This document shows, piece after piece, positions 1 through 11,829 of a DNA stretch of 64,000 bases. The notes beneath the pieces are model-generated. The model saw only the letters and a program-made list of their open reading frames with translations. It was not told the origin of the DNA and made no database searches. The stretch lies in contig NC_134031.1 in NCBI RefSeq assembly GCF_964204645.1, positions 15,125,307 to 15,189,306 on the forward strand, written 5' to 3'. Source of the DNA: Tubulanus polymorphus (Eukaryota; Nemertea; Palaeonemertea; Tubulaniformes; Tubulanidae). Made by a program: the position numbers and the translations under genes. Every line of letters begins with the position of its first letter. Position 1 is the first letter of the stretch.

Positions 1-337
1 CAGCTATCTTAAACATAAAGTGCCTGGGTACCTGAATAAATCATGTGAAAATTGATAACTTTTCATTTTCCAATAAAAAAAACATGAAAATTGTATCCAA
101 ATATCGAAAAAAATTTCCACACTGGCTTTTTGAAGGGCATATTTTATACAAGGGTCGACCGATTTTCAATGGTTGGATATAAGAATGAAAGTGTTGGCAG
201 CTTGCGGAGAACAAACACTAGGTTCTCGTGCTCAGTATCACTGTACTATGAATTTTTCGGTTATGTTTTAGTTTTATCTCTTCGATATAATTCACGTCAT
301 TGACGTTGCGATTGAGAGTTTTAATTTTTTTTTCTAG
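1..337. other. A/T-rich stretch, no supported gene
   Basis: I see no convincing exon here. A short open frame at 91-303 has no recognisable motif. The last 30 bases form a pyrimidine tract ending in TTTCTAG, which would serve as the 3' splice site of the candidate exon that follows. Confidence 0.4.
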
Positions 338-452
338 AATTATGTTCGCCGCGTTGGTATTGGTATGGCGTTGGCGTCAGTGGTACGATGGTAGCGGTGA
401 TCTGGTTGGTAACGCGGTGTCGTTCCATGGTGGCTGAGAGTGATGACCTCAG
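338..452 (+). CDS. candidate internal exon with a hydrophobic segment
   Basis: A poly-T tract ending in TTTCTAG precedes this 115-base block, and CTCAG|GTAATC follows it, so it looks like an exon. Of three frames only one is open throughout; it needs one base from the previous exon and leaves two bases over. It reads W-Y-W-Y-G-V-G-V, then a hydrophobic run SGTMVAVIWLV, then a basic segment TRCRSM and acidic residues. This resembles a single membrane span followed by a short cytoplasmic tail. I recognise no family and found no partner exon in the window. It may be a chance open frame. Confidence 0.3.
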
Positions 453-1227
453 GTAATCCTTCTATTATCAATTCTTATCGAGAAATCTCCAGATTGGAGT
501 TCAACACTTCGTGACTGGTTAAAGTGGGATCGTTGTGGCCGAACATTCTACGATGTTGACATTTTTTCGTTTGTATTACTAGTGTCCTATCCTTGAGATA
601 ACCGTGTGAATAGTGTCTCCAGATGATTTTGCTACAATTGTCTGGTCTTGATACGGGATCACCCTGTAGGGAATCACTCTGTATGGGGAAATCACTGTGG
701 GGAGAGACATTCACTTTTTTATTGGTCGAATTATATCAATTCTATAAACCAAGTCATTAATGAAATATAAATCTTAGCGCGGATGATCGGTTCACTTTCA
801 CTGTGCAACAGCTTAATGTAATTGAAGAGTGGCCACACCTCTGCTGCGCCCTAGGAGTGGCCATGCCTCTGCTGCACCCTAGGAGTGGCCACCATCTGTA
901 CCTCAATAAACCTAGTTGTTGTAAAATCATAAAATAGTTTGTGTCTCTATTCATTACTTTGTGCTGTAGATTTTTATTACTTACGCAACCAACAACATAA
1001 AATACCTATAAATTTGTGTGAAGCCACCAGTATTAATGGGAGGGAGGTATTAAACGTATTTAACTCTGAACTACGCATAAATGAAAGAACATTCGCAAAA
1101 AATGATATTTTATGATATAATATATATTTTTCCTATATATTTTTACCCTAATATTCAATCCACTGAAGTCCGTCAAATCTAGCGTGAGGCAATTTGTACT
1201 TGAAATGAAAAATCGATCCTTAGTAGT
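453..1227. other. non-coding stretch with a small tandem repeat
   Basis: No supported exon. About 826-895 holds two to three copies of a roughly 30-bp unit containing GGAGTGGCCA and CTCTGCTGC. The rest is A/T-rich unique sequence. Confidence 0.4.
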
Positions 1228-1575
1228 CAGGGGAATTTCAGGGGGAGGGGGTTTTAGGGGTGTGTCAGCGAGTGGGTATTAGGAGTGTGTCAGGGATGGG
1301 GTATTAAGGGGAATGTAAGAGAGGGGTTATAGGGGTGTATCATAGAAGGGGTATAAGGGGGGTGTCAGGGAAGGGTTATAAGGGGTGTTGGGGAGGGGAT
1401 GTGTCAGGGGAGGGGATATGTCGGGGAGGGGGTATGTTGGGGAGGGGTATATGAGGTGTAGAGGGGGAGGGTGTGAGGGGAGGGGTGTGTTGGGGAGGAG
1501 TATGTTGGGTGTGTTTGGAGATGGGGTATTAGAGGTGTCGGGGAGGGGAAGTGTCAGGGGAGGGGGTAAGTGGTT
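1228..1575. repeat. G-rich degenerate minisatellite
   Basis: Irregular repeats built on GGGGTGTCAGGGAGGGG-like units of about 15-30 bp. The open frame through it (from 1385) is a by-product of low complexity. The G-runs make quadruplex folding possible on the + strand. Confidence 0.7.
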
Positions 1576-1964
1576 GTATCAGTTACGTGGATTATTGTAT
1601 TATGAAACTGCTATACATTATGCACCCCATGCACCGCTGCATAGATCAGACATTTTATTACTAATTATCAATATAAACCATTGTAAACATGTCATTGTAT
1701 ACTGTATAAAGTTTATGACTAGCGAGTCCTCTCTCTCTCTCCCCTCTCTCTCTATCAGACGGTTTTATACCCAGTTAGTATCACAGTACTGTTCCATGAA
1801 TTCGTGAACTCAGTTAAGATCTCGGGTTCTTCAACAACTAGTGAAATGAGTTTTCTTTGGTGATCAGGTAGGCTAACTTTTAATTATGAGTTCATTTCGT
1901 TATGACAGAAGTTAGAATTAGTTTATTTTTGATTTTGTTTCTAGACTTAAATCTAAGACATGTA

Positions 1965-2335
1965 ACTCATTAAGTGTAACTCACTCTAGTCTAGGTATAA
2001 CTCTAGGTACATCTCCTGGTGTAACTAGGCGTAACTCACCCTAGGTATGACGCTAGGTATAACTCTTTAAGTGTAACTTTCTCTAGGTATAACTCCAGGT
2101 GTAACTCTAGGTATAACTCTAGGCGTAACTCACTCCAAGTGTCAATCTAATTGTAACCCGCTCTAGGTATAACTCTTAAGTGTAACTCACTCTAGGTATA
2201 ACTCTAGTTGTAACTCACTCCAGGTGTCAATCTAATTGTAACCCGCTCTAGGTATAACTCTTAAGTGTAACTCACTCTAGGTGTAACTCACTCTAGGTAT
2301 AATTCACTCTAGGTATAATTCACTCTAGGTGTAAC
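1965..2335. repeat. minisatellite, CTCTAGGTATAACT-type
   Basis: Tandem 13-30 bp units alternate CTCTAGGTATAACT with TAGGTGTAACTCACT, more than ten copies with point variation. No coding potential. Confidence 0.8.
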
Positions 2336-3039
2336 AGCAGACGGCTTTCTCTGGTTTTCAGTTTCTCTCTCATTGCGAATAAAATCAGGTTTTTGTTTCA
2401 CCGATTTCATTAAGTGCATTGACTTTTGAAAGTCACCTTGTTTCATTAATGAGTGGGGATCTAGAAACACTTGAATCGAAACTCAGTTAACAAACAGTTG
2501 ACATGTTTAAATTGTTGTTAATGTATCAAACCTCTCCCCCCCCATACCTCCCCCTCTCGTATTTGGTTTGATACCCTGTCTGTAGCTAGGCCGCGCCTGG
2601 TTTCTATGAGCCATACCGATCATTATCACCTAATTCTCTGAGCGTATTTTTCAATCCGCCTAATTAATTATGGGTGTAATTTTTTAGAAGGTTTACGGTT
2701 GTTAAGTTTATAGGTGCCGCTTGTACTTTCTGTGATATATTAGTTTCATTTTGAAGGCTTGGATTTGATTGCTCTCTAAGGCACGCCTTGTTGGCTGTAG
2801 TTTTATTCACGTTTTATGGGTTCGCTAGATTGTGCAACTTTTATGGGTCTGCACCATTACTGTCATTATACGCAGTGCTGTATGAAGAAACAGTGAAACT
2901 CCCCCAGGGGAGTGGGAGGGAGTAGGAGGGAGTAGGGGGTATACACAATATAGAGGCTTCTACATGGAGTAGTTCCGATTGATGGTCAGTGACACCCAGG
3001 TCAAAGCCACCAGTTCTCTGGATCTGAAATTCAGTGTCT

Positions 3040-3345
3040 GGTTGTGGGACTAGTCCTTAGGTTGTGAGACTGTCCTCTGGTTATGAGACTAGTCCTCTGG
3101 TTATAAGACTAGTCCTCTGGTTGTGACACTAGTCCTCAGGTTGTGAGACTTAAGTCCTCCAATTGTGAGACCAGTTTTCTGATTATGAGACTGTCCTCTA
3201 ATTATGAGACTAGTCCACTGGGTGTGAGACTAGTCCTCTGGTTGCGAGACTATATAGTCCTCTAGTTATGCTGGTTATGAGACTAGTCCTAGGGATGTGA
3301 GATCAGTCTTCTGGATATGCGACTTGTGCTCTGGTACTGAAAGAC
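3040..3345. repeat. minisatellite, GAGACTAGTCCTCTGG-type
   Basis: About ten to twelve degenerate copies of a 20-24 bp unit containing GAGACTAGTCCTCTGGTT. Confidence 0.75.
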
Positions 3346-3408
3346 CTGTCCTCCAGGGTTGATGCCAGTTTATGGACCAGGTTGTAGCTATGTAAATCCC
3401 ACCACTAT

Positions 3409-3709
3409 CAGGGGCGGATTTAGACCGTGTCGACCATGTCGCCCGACACGGTCGGAATTTTTAAGTGCCTTTTTATTTTTTCTCTGTATCAAAATTTGCC
3501 GTTGTAACCACCTGAGATACACAATTGATATTTTTCCTAAATATATAACCTATGTTTCTTGACTAAATGCCTCTCAGAGATGCTCAGAAAGCTCTAAAAT
3601 GATAGTAAAATTTAAAAATTTTGCTGATATGCCTTTCCGCCCTAAATTAAGAATATATGCCCTTTTTATTGGTCGATATGGTCACAACATGCCCCTGGTT
3701 CCGCCCCTG
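3409..3709. mobile_element. short TIR element (MITE), hAT-like ends
   Basis: The element starts CAGGGGCGGA and ends TCCGCCCCTG, a perfect 10-bp terminal inverted repeat 301 bp apart. There is no transposase frame, so it would be non-autonomous. I see no clear target duplication. The ends resemble those of the elements at 3912 and 43913. Confidence 0.6.
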
Positions 3710-3911
3710 ACTCTGCACATTTCTGTTATAGATCGGTTTTTATCAAGAAACGCTCAGTGTTTGTTCATTGTAGTACAACAGGACGATGAGTGACTGACAC
3801 TGATTCAGATTGAAGAGACCCACCACCAATGCAGCTCTCATCGATCGGTCTCCACTCAGTTCTCTGTGTGTTTTTACTAAAGTTTATCATTGATCGATAA
3901 AATACAGTTTT

Positions 3912-4167
3912 CAGGGGCGGATCTAGCTATATTTCACTGTATTCCCGGAATATAATCAGAAAAATGTGAATAAAATATCCTTTAGGAGTACTTAATCTAA
4001 CAAGTCCAGAATGCCTTTAAAAGGAAAAGGCCAAAGGATATCGAGCCATTTTTGTACATTTTTCTTTGGGAGGAACCCAGAACTTTAATGAGCTTCGCCG
4101 CTGGCACATCATTGAGCAATAATTTTCAGGAATATAGTCCAATTCACAGCAGCTGGATCCGACCCTG
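3912..4167. mobile_element. short TIR element (MITE) with 5-bp flanking repeat
   Basis: The left end CAGGGGCGGATCTAGCT is matched by the inverse of AGCTGGATCCGACCCTG at the right end. GTTTT lies directly outside both ends (3907-3911 and 4168-4172) and may be the target duplication. It is 256 bp long with no coding capacity. Confidence 0.6.
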
Positions 4168-4479
4168 GTTTTATTGAAGCGCACGAGTGTGCTGGTGTGA
4201 CCTTGACCTTAGTGAGGACGATGGACTGAGAGAGAGAAGCAGCAGGCACGACTGTGCACGTGTTTGTGCTGTATGAACCACTGAGGGTAATCAGGACGTT
4301 ATATCCCATAATTCCACGTTATGTTGTATTAGTTTTATGTGCAGTAGTTTTATTATACGGAGGAGGGGGGCCATAAAGCGCTCCCCTCACTCGCCCCTCG
4401 TTCATTCCACTCGCGCTAGCTCCTCGATACTCTACGGAATTACTACTGTATGGAACGTCGTTGTGAAAACCAGCTCCAA

Positions 4480-4965
4480 TAAATACCTCGCCTTTCTGCC
4501 CCTACCTCCCACTTCTAACCCCCTTCTACATCCCTCCCCTTTCTGCCCCTACCTCCCACTTCTCACCCCTCTATATCCCTCCCCTTTCTGCCCTACCTCC
4601 CACTTCTAACCTCCCTCTACAGTCCTCCCCTTTCTGCCCCTACCTCCCACTTCTAACCCCCTTCTACATCCCTCCCCTTTCTGCCCCTACCTCACTTCTA
4701 ACCCCCTTCTATATCCCTCCCTCTTCTACCTCTCCCCTATCTACCTCCCTTCTACTTCCCACTTCTATCCCCTGCAACCTCCCTCTTTTACCTCCCCTGT
4801 CTACCTCCCTTCTACCTCCTATTTATCATCCCTTCCATATCCCACTTGTAACTCCCCTTTCTACCTTCCCCTTCTGCCTCTTCAACCTCCCTCTACCTCA
4901 CCTCTATTGCCCTCTTTTCCCTTCCCCTTCCTTTTCAATCTCCTATCCCCCTTTTGATATTGTTA
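4480..4965. repeat. pyrimidine-rich minisatellite
   Basis: Units of about 45-60 bp containing CCCCTTTCTGCCCCTACCTC and CCACTTCTAAC, grading into irregular C/T-rich sequence. Apparent open frames here are compositional. Confidence 0.7.
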
Positions 4966-6260
4966 TAAAACTATGCCAGGTGTATAAAAACCAGCAGCAC
5001 TCGTCCCCTCTAACTCTATTCTTTTCTCCCACTCTCTTCCCGTTCCAACGATCTCCATCTCTCATCTACGCCCTCTTTTCTCACTACCCTCTCTACTTTT
5101 CTATCTTGTTCCAATTTTCAGTAATTCTTACAAATTTTACGCCTTCTCATCAATAACTCTGTTTTCACAATCAGTGAATGTGTTATAGACGTTTTATAGT
5201 CGCGACTGGAACGACGCGATTTTATTGAACCGAATAAAAGACAGATAAAAGAGCGTTTTCAATATCAATTGATCGTATATATGGCTTTAAATGAGTTTAA
5301 TACGATACCGACCTGCGGGTGAGGGGAGGACGGGGGGTTTAAGGGAGGGGATGAGGGGGTGCGATTGTTGCCATGGAGTCAGCGAACCTGTATGAGGATG
5401 CATTTTTTTTTCTTTCCGACTGTTTTATGTCGGCGCGGTGCAGGTAAAAGTCGCGTCATCCGAGCGCGCGCTCCAACCACCAGTCCCAGACGCGTGGTCA
5501 TATTTTAGCGATAAAACAACCTCGTTCCCACGCCTCGTTTTTACGATGCAATTTTCTCCTTTGAAATTTTACGATCTCGCCGCCGTCTCTCGTAAACAAC
5601 GCTATTCGATGGATATTGGACGCGACGTGATTGGTCAGTTGATTGTGTCGATTCGTTTTTATCCCGTTCACCGTTTACTCGACATTTCCCTTCCATATTT
5701 TTGACCCGTCCGAATTTCCGATTCGTTATTTTCGCTATGATCATTAAAATTAACGTTTCGGTATGATTTGAAAAGGATTAGATTCGATTCGATCGGATTC
5801 GATTCAGATTAGATAAAACTTTTATTCTCCTTCGAGTAAGATAGTATAAGGAGGCTTATATGATATACATGTCTTTAAGATAGCATATCAAAACGTCGTA
5901 TGAAAAGAAATGATTAGATAGAAATCAAACGGAATCGATCATGCGTTTTCATTTACTAGGGTTGTAAAGGGAATTTATTTAATGTTGTCTGTACGCTGCT
6001 GCCACCTGATGTCATTAGTTTGAATCAAATGTGAGCGGAGAGTATGAGAACTCCACAGTTATCAGATTTTAGCAAAAACACATAAAGAGCTCCTCTTTAT
6101 GTGTTTTTGTTTCAGTTGATAGGGAATCAGACAATATCCACATAAAACATGTTTATTTCTACGTTTTAGAGGAACAACCAATTATATATGAAACGTAAAC
6201 CAGTTACATGAAGAAAATGAAAAATGCTCAATAATGATCATTTTAAAAGCAGAACTTGTT
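4966..6260. other. non-coding; CpG-rich patch at 5380-5760
   Basis: No supported exon. About 5380-5760 is richer in CpG than its surroundings and includes GGTGCAG|GTAAAA, a possible but unsupported splice donor near 5446. A short inverted repeat at about 6080-6115 (AAAACACATAAAGAG and its complement) could form a hairpin. Confidence 0.35.
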
Positions 6261-6261
6261 G

Positions 6262-6540
6262 AACTCGCCCTCATGAGGGAGAAAACTTATCTTCTGGAAC
6301 TGAGGGAGATAACTCACCCTCACGAGTGGAATTGAGGAAGAGAACTCACCCACATGAGGGGTACTAAGGGAGATAGCTCACCCTCTAAAACTGAGGGTAG
6401 AGAACTCAGCCCCCCTAGTGAAACCTAGAGGTGAGAACTCACCCTGACGAGTGGAACTGAGGAACATAATTCACCCTCATTAGTTGAACCGAGGGGAGAT
6501 ACCTCACCCTCACGAGTGAAACACTGAGGATCCGCACAGG
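6262..6540. repeat. minisatellite, GAGAACTCACCCTCAYGAG-type
   Basis: Six to eight degenerate copies of a unit of about 35-42 bp containing AACTCACCCTCACGAGTGGA and GAGGGAGA. Confidence 0.7.
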
Positions 6541-7195
6541 AAACCGCGTAGTAGTTATTACTCAGGCTGCTTGTTTTGATGATTCACCGTAAAGAACGGC
6601 GGAAGTTCTGGGGATGTAAAGATTTTTACTGCGGCTTCAGAGACAAAATACATAAAACTAACATAACTTTTCTACAGGTTTATTACTTCTTAGAAATTAG
6701 CTGGCTACGATAAACCCTATAACCACGATCGCCCGCTCCGCGTGCCCCTTCCGTCCGTAGCTGCGGTTTATGAGATATCAAATAATATTATTTGAATCAC
6801 CGATTTATTCATTCAAGTTTGTAACCAGGTGGCTCCCCACAAATGTGCGTCGAAATTTATTCATGAAATTTATATGATCTGGTTTTATACGCTTGGTCTC
6901 TATCGGGTACACACTTAGTCGCTGTCAGTGTTACCGAGGTTACTAGTGGTATTGTTGTAGATTTCGGTCCCGCGCCGGAGATAGATTGAAAAACGACCAA
7001 TCGCAGCAACGTGATAATTGTGAGTATGAGGCATATGTTTAAAGGACGCGCGACCCCTGCGCGATAATAATCGTCGTAAATTCTGAGCTCGCGCGAGACG
7101 TTTTTACGGTTCTCGTCTTTCCACGAAACGGTTACGTCATCTCGAGATGTCTCACTTTCTCCGCAAGGGGCGACCTGCGATACTACTTAAATCTT
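6541..7195. other. unique non-coding sequence
   Basis: No supported gene, splice pattern or repeat array. CpG content rises after about 6950. Confidence 0.35.
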
Positions 7196-7500
7196 TCACT
7201 GCTCTCACTGCTCTTACTGTTCTCACTGCCTTCTTTCTCTCTCCCCTCTCTCCTCTCACCGTACCCCTCTCACCTCACCCCTCCTACCTCACCCCTCCTC
7301 ACTCCCCTCCTGTCTCCCTCCTATACCTTATCACCTCTCCCTCCCTACCTCTCTCTCTCTCTCCTTTCTCTCTTCCCTCTCTCCTCTCACCGTACCCCTC
7401 TCACCTCACCCCTCCTCTCCCCTCACCCTCTCCTGTCTCCCTCCTATACCTTATCACCTCTCCCTCCCTACCTCTCTCCTTCCTCTCTCTCCCCTCTCTA
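7196..7500. repeat. C/T-rich duplicated low-complexity block
   Basis: A C/T-rich block in which a segment of about 140 bp (CTCCTATACCTTATCACCTC and neighbours) occurs twice. The open frame from 7147 only reflects the composition. Confidence 0.65.
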
Positions 7501-7538
7501 AATTAGCTCAACTAAAAATCTTAATCTAAAATCTAAAG

Positions 7539-7724
7539 ATGGCAATTTGTCACACTTGTGATCAGGAATTCAGTGACAACAAATTCAAAATTCTAGACAA
7601 AGGTTCATCTGATCTCGACTGTAAAATTAGGGAGGCCCTGTTTATTAAAGCGCAACGACCCTCTTTAAATCAACAATTATTTCAAACCGGCTCATCCTTT
7701 ATCCTAAATGTATTCAAATAATTA
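7539..7724 (+). pseudogene. Penelope-like retroelement, C-terminal GIY-YIG fragment
   Basis: The 60-residue frame contains CHTCDQEF, then IREALFIKAQRPSLNQQ. That arrangement (I-R/K-E-A-L-x-I, then P-x-L-N) is typical of the end of the GIY-YIG endonuclease domain of Penelope-like elements. The catalytic GIY...YIG start and the reverse transcriptase are missing, so this is a 5'-truncated copy. The frame closes with TAA just upstream of a 3' tail that carries a hammerhead-type motif and AATAAA (about 7874-7879), as expected for such an element. The family call rests on recognition of the motif, not on a search. Confidence 0.6.
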
Positions 7725-7835
7725 GCTTGTAATTAGATACTTGGTTTGTAATTAGCTTAGAATTTAGCACTTGTAATTTTGTAACTTATGTTGTATATAA
7801 ACCTGTAGTTTAATCATTTGATTCACTTGTATTTC

Positions 7836-7875
7836 GCCTGATGAGGGGATATGATCCCGAAAACGTTCGTGTCAA
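7836..7875 (+). ncRNA. hammerhead-ribozyme-like motif in Penelope-like tail
   Basis: CTGATGA (7838-7844) is followed by a perfect 5-bp stem (GGGAT 7846-7850 with ATCCC 7854-7858), then GAAA (7859-7862), then a short tract ending GTC (7871-7873). These are the conserved hammerhead core blocks in order. Stem III would be very short, as reported for Penelope-like elements. Self-cleavage is inferred, not shown. Confidence 0.55.
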
Positions 7876-7884
7876 TAAACTGTC

Positions 7885-8589
7885 TTTACTCATTAGAAAA
7901 TGAGGTTTTTAGTGTTATCGCTTCTATGGTCATTCAAAAATCTAAATGTTGACAAACTTTTGAGTTTTTATTTCGAATTTTTTTTTAATGAAAAATGATT
8001 TCGTCTGAAAAGTTTTTCATATTTCGTCTGAATTTGTTAATTTTCTCCCGGTATGTCGACAATCGAAACAATCTCGAATAACAACCGTCAATTGGTTGAA
8101 ATTGTTGAATCGCGAGTGTGGAAATTGAACTAAATTGTCGAAGGATCTAGGTGCGTTTTTTAATGCGCGAAACAAGACCGGGATATGATGTAATTTGTAA
8201 CGTTTAAAACGACGACAATAAAACGTAGAATGATTAAAAAAAACCCCTCTACAAACATCGATTATAAAATATATATTTCTAAGAATTGGAAACTTGTGAC
8301 ATACACCGCGCGCTCTCTCTCTCTTTCTCTCTCTCTCTGTTTCTCTCTTCTCTCCGCGCGTTTCACGAGTATAAAACCATTTATAGATTTTTAGAGGTTT
8401 TTTATGGCCACTTGATTCGTTATTTCGTACAGGGTCTGCCGGGCGCGCAGATTTTACGAGCGAACGAACGCGCAACACATCTCCAGCTGTACCGCCATAA
8501 ACCTTATATTACCTCGCGAGCCGATTGGTTTTGCCGCACTTAAATTCGCGAACTGGGTCAACATCGACTGGCGTTGGTATTATTCAGTG
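7885..8589. other. unique sequence with a CT microsatellite
   Basis: No supported exon. A CT/TCTC run lies at about 8310-8350. CpG content increases toward 8450-8589, consistent with a nearby promoter. Confidence 0.35.
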
Positions 8590-9071
8590 CATACTAGTTA
8601 GCGAGAGACAGTGTTAACCGGGAGGTTCTACACGGCTCGTTCAGTCAGTCAGTCACTCACTAGCTCGCACGACGCACTATTACAACATTGTCGATCTCTC
8701 TCTCTCTCCGGCATTGTTACTAATTGTTGTCCATTGTCGCGTCGCGAGTATCCACCGCGGCGACCAGTTAACGATCTCATCATCGTCGTGACGATGGAAA
8801 CCGAAAAGTTATCGTCGGCGACGAAATATCGTTCGAAGATCGATAACGAAAACTCGATCGGTTCGATCGAGTTTTTCTGAGATTTCGAAAAACTCTTTAT
8901 TTTCGAGATCGAGATCGAAAAAAAACGGAGCGAGATTTGAAGAAAAAAAAAAGTAAAAGAGGAAGAAGTGTTTCGGATTCGATTATTATGACTAACGGCG
9001 CTTGTTGTTTCTATAACGATCAAAATAATAGAATTCATCATCGTCGTAGCGAGGAGAATAAACTTTCGCAG
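8590..9071 (+). other. candidate 5' leader exon of the TREX-family gene
   Basis: CpG-rich sequence ends in a strong donor, TTTCGCAG|GTAAGA (intron from 9072). A frame opened by ATG at 8988 runs to the donor as 28 complete codons (MTNGACCFYN...). If spliced to the acceptor ending at 17320 it continues in frame into the TREX exon, so it could add residues to the N-terminus. Otherwise it is 5' untranslated sequence. A separate 28-codon frame, 8794-8880 (METEKLSS...), would act as an upstream ORF. The 5' edge is a guess; RNA evidence is needed to assign this exon to TREX. Confidence 0.4.
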
Positions 9072-9119
9072 GTAAGATTCAGATCTATCTCTCGTAGTTT
9101 CGAAATAACTGATTAAAAT

Positions 9120-9176
9120 ACGGCGGTATTATTATTATTATTATAATTATTATTATTATTATTTAAAAGTATTTCG
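9120..9176. repeat. ATT microsatellite
   Basis: Tandem TTA/ATT triplets just downstream of the candidate leader exon. Confidence 0.7.
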
Positions 9177-9612
9177 TAGCCGCTTGATACCGTAGTTTAT
9201 TATTCGCGTTTGTTGAGTTAACTTTTAACCGGAGGGGTTTGGACGTAGTGAACTATCAATAATTATGAATGAACTCCGCTGGCGAGAGTAGGGCCGATAT
9301 AGCTTGAATGATGCTCGTCTCGAATACGCATCTTTCGTGTCATGATTCCGTAGATTTGGCTTTATATTTGACTTCGAAGCCGGGAATATTTCGAATTTTC
9401 CGCCATTTATGCATATTTAGGAACTTATTAGGAATATATAGGAATTTGTAAATATCGACTCGGAAAGATCGGGAACTGAAGATTTAGTTAATTCTGGTCT
9501 CAAATACACAAAGTTCGGGTCAGATTCTGTAGGTTTGGTTTTATATTCGACGCTGGGAAAATTTTGAAGTATGTTTTCCCGTCATTTACATATATACATA
9601 ATATGAACTTAT

Positions 9613-9775
9613 TAGAATCCGCTTAATTTGGATCATTGGGAAATTCATCCGGTTTATGGGAAATCCGGATTCAAAGTCATTTTCTTGTATATTCATGAAC
9701 AAATGGACTGCAAATATACGGATTACACCGAAATCCGGATTAAGCCGATCTGGATTAAGCGGGTTTTACCGCATC
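9613..9775. mobile_element. Tigger/pogo-like MITE copy, degenerate ends
   Basis: The copy starts near AATCCGCTTAATTTGGATC and ends near TCTGGATTAAGCGGGTTTTA, so its ends are imperfect inverse complements. Its interior (GTCATTTTCTTGTATATTC, ATGAACAAATGGACTGCA) is shared with the element at 58295-58465. No transposase. Confidence 0.6.
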
Positions 9776-10480
9776 AACAAGGAAAGATAAAGGACTGTGA
9801 GAATTTTCTCTACTGGTTAGAAATATGATACAATACCAGGTTTAAAATCCGGCCCAGGTTGTCTGTAAAGCAGGCCCAAATCGATAAAACCCAGTCCACG
9901 GGTTTGATGGTATCGAGATCGGGATGATTGTATTGGAGAGATGTACATCGGTCGATGATAGCGAGGACATCATTTGACATTTTATCAGTTAATGTAAAAC
10001 TTCAATACAATCATCAAGAAGATCGATAGATCTAGACAACTCACCCCTTCACCACTTGCGCCTTAAACACTCACCCCCCTTCAACACTTACCCCTTCACT
10101 ACTCACCCCTCAATACTCACCCCTCAACACTCAACACGGCTATCAATGTGGTTGTATGAGATAAATGAAATAATTTTGAATTCTGTTGAACTGAGTTGGG
10201 TCTTAATACGGTGAAATTAGTTTACGTGGGGGGGGGGGCTAAGTTGAGATCATCGAGAATCAGACTTCAAAATATCATCAAAGACGGTAATCTATTCCGA
10301 GTGAAAGAGTTCAAAAAGGTTATCAAGATTTCGCCACTTGAGATGTAGAAATTATAGGAAGAGTTTTATATTCAGTGTAAAGTCTACAGCTATGTTTTGA
10401 GTTTGTTTTTGTGTGTTTCCTGTTTGATGTTTGAGATCATCAGTGATACATATACAGTATATTTTCATTAAACAGGGTCC
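9776..10480. other. non-coding, small CACCCCTTCA repeats
   Basis: About 10035-10135 has several short copies of ACTCACCCCTTCAAC-like sequence. The rest is unique, without exon signals. Confidence 0.4.
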
Positions 10481-10725
10481 CTACGACTCCTTCATTCCTT
10501 GAAAACTATTTCTAAACTTAAACCATCCTTGAACATCCTTGAATTTGAGCAAAACACGCGAAAGTCCTTGAAAACTCCTTGAATTTTGAGAAATTGGCAA
10601 TTTTTAGAAAATGTTTAGGCCTAGTTATCACATACACAGATCGGACACTTCCTCGAAATTTGAAATTTTCTCCTTGACAACTCATTGAGAAGTCCTTGAA
10701 TTCCGGAATGACTGATCTGTAGGAA
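10474..10725. mobile_element. dispersed-repeat fragment rich in CCTTGAA motifs
   Basis: The fragment begins CAGGGTCCCTACGACTCC, like a hAT-type terminus. It continues with repeated CCTTGAAAACT / CCTTGAATTTTGAG. No matching opposite terminus is visible, so it is probably truncated. Confidence 0.4.
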
Positions 10726-11825
10726 TGATTCGTATGAGCATGCACTCACTGTTCGGGTCAGTGTCGGTGCTAGTATTCGCTAGTACCTCCTCCGTCGCCG
10801 TTCCGGTCAAGTTTATAGAAGCCGCGCATTACGAATTGCGGTAATTTATTTCGCATTACGAATTACGGTAATTTATTTTGCACCTAATTTTCGGGTCAAG
10901 TTCGACGACGACAGTGGCGGTGACAATGATTAAGTTTCGAACGGATTTTATTGTTTATTGTTGTCTCTTACCGGGCGTCGCGGGGCGGCCGCGGGCTGCG
11001 GGGTGTGAGAACACGAGTACCAGGTACGATCATAATACAACACGGCGCGGTTCTATATGTCGCCCGTAATGTTTGGGTTCCTTTGATCTGATATCAGCGT
11101 GGGTTCATTGTGGCTTCCTTTGATCGGTCTCTGTTGTTATGATAAGATTTCGGTTTTTATGTTCTACAGTTGACATTCGACCCGCTGAGTGCATTTCAAT
11201 AATTACTGCTTTACGCGTTTCACGCCGGCTGGCCGATATATTGTACAAAAACCGAGACACCGCCGGTCGGTGTCGGGTATATAGACACGAATACACGAAC
11301 ACTTCCGTCGTGAGTTTTTAGAATGGTTTTTACAAATAAACATTCTTAGGCCTATAAGATTCAGGTAAGAAGGAAATTTCACACTCGATGTAACCAACCA
11401 ACCAGGTTATATTTTTTCTTTTTGCGTTCTTTTAAAATCTTAGAATAGGGATTGACCTTGTTATTTATTTGGTTGGTAATTTACGTTCGACTTTTTTTTT
11501 GGATTGAGTGTCCCGTTACAGACCCACCACAAAGTAGGGACACGTGAGCGTATTTTTTTGCCCGAAAACGAGCGGGCGGGCGGGCGGGCGCACGTAGCGA
11601 TCAAATCGATATTCCGGCAGCGTACGTTGCTTAGCGGGCGATGGCACGGCCATTTTGACAAATCGCGATGCATCCTATTGGTAGGTGCGGGCAGACGAGC
11701 GCTCAGATCGCTGGCGTATATAATCGGGCGACGATATCAAAAACATGTTTGATACGGGCGATTCATCGGGCGATCAAAATCGTCGTCGCCGGGATTGCTC
11801 ACACGACGGATAAACAGATTTACTG
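10726..11825. other. CpG-rich non-coding region
   Basis: Dense CpG at 10960-11060 and 11560-11800, including a GGGCGGGCGGGCGGGC run near 11571. No exon with consistent phase was found. About 11420-11530 matches, inverted, the segment at about 46790-46880 (shared TAGGGATTGACC and CAGACCCACCACA), so that part is a dispersed repeat. Confidence 0.4.
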
Positions 11826-11829
11826 GTCC

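Noticed and set aside
8017-8478. 153-codon - strand frame
   Set aside because: Contains a translated CT microsatellite (RETERERKRERA) and no recognisable domain.
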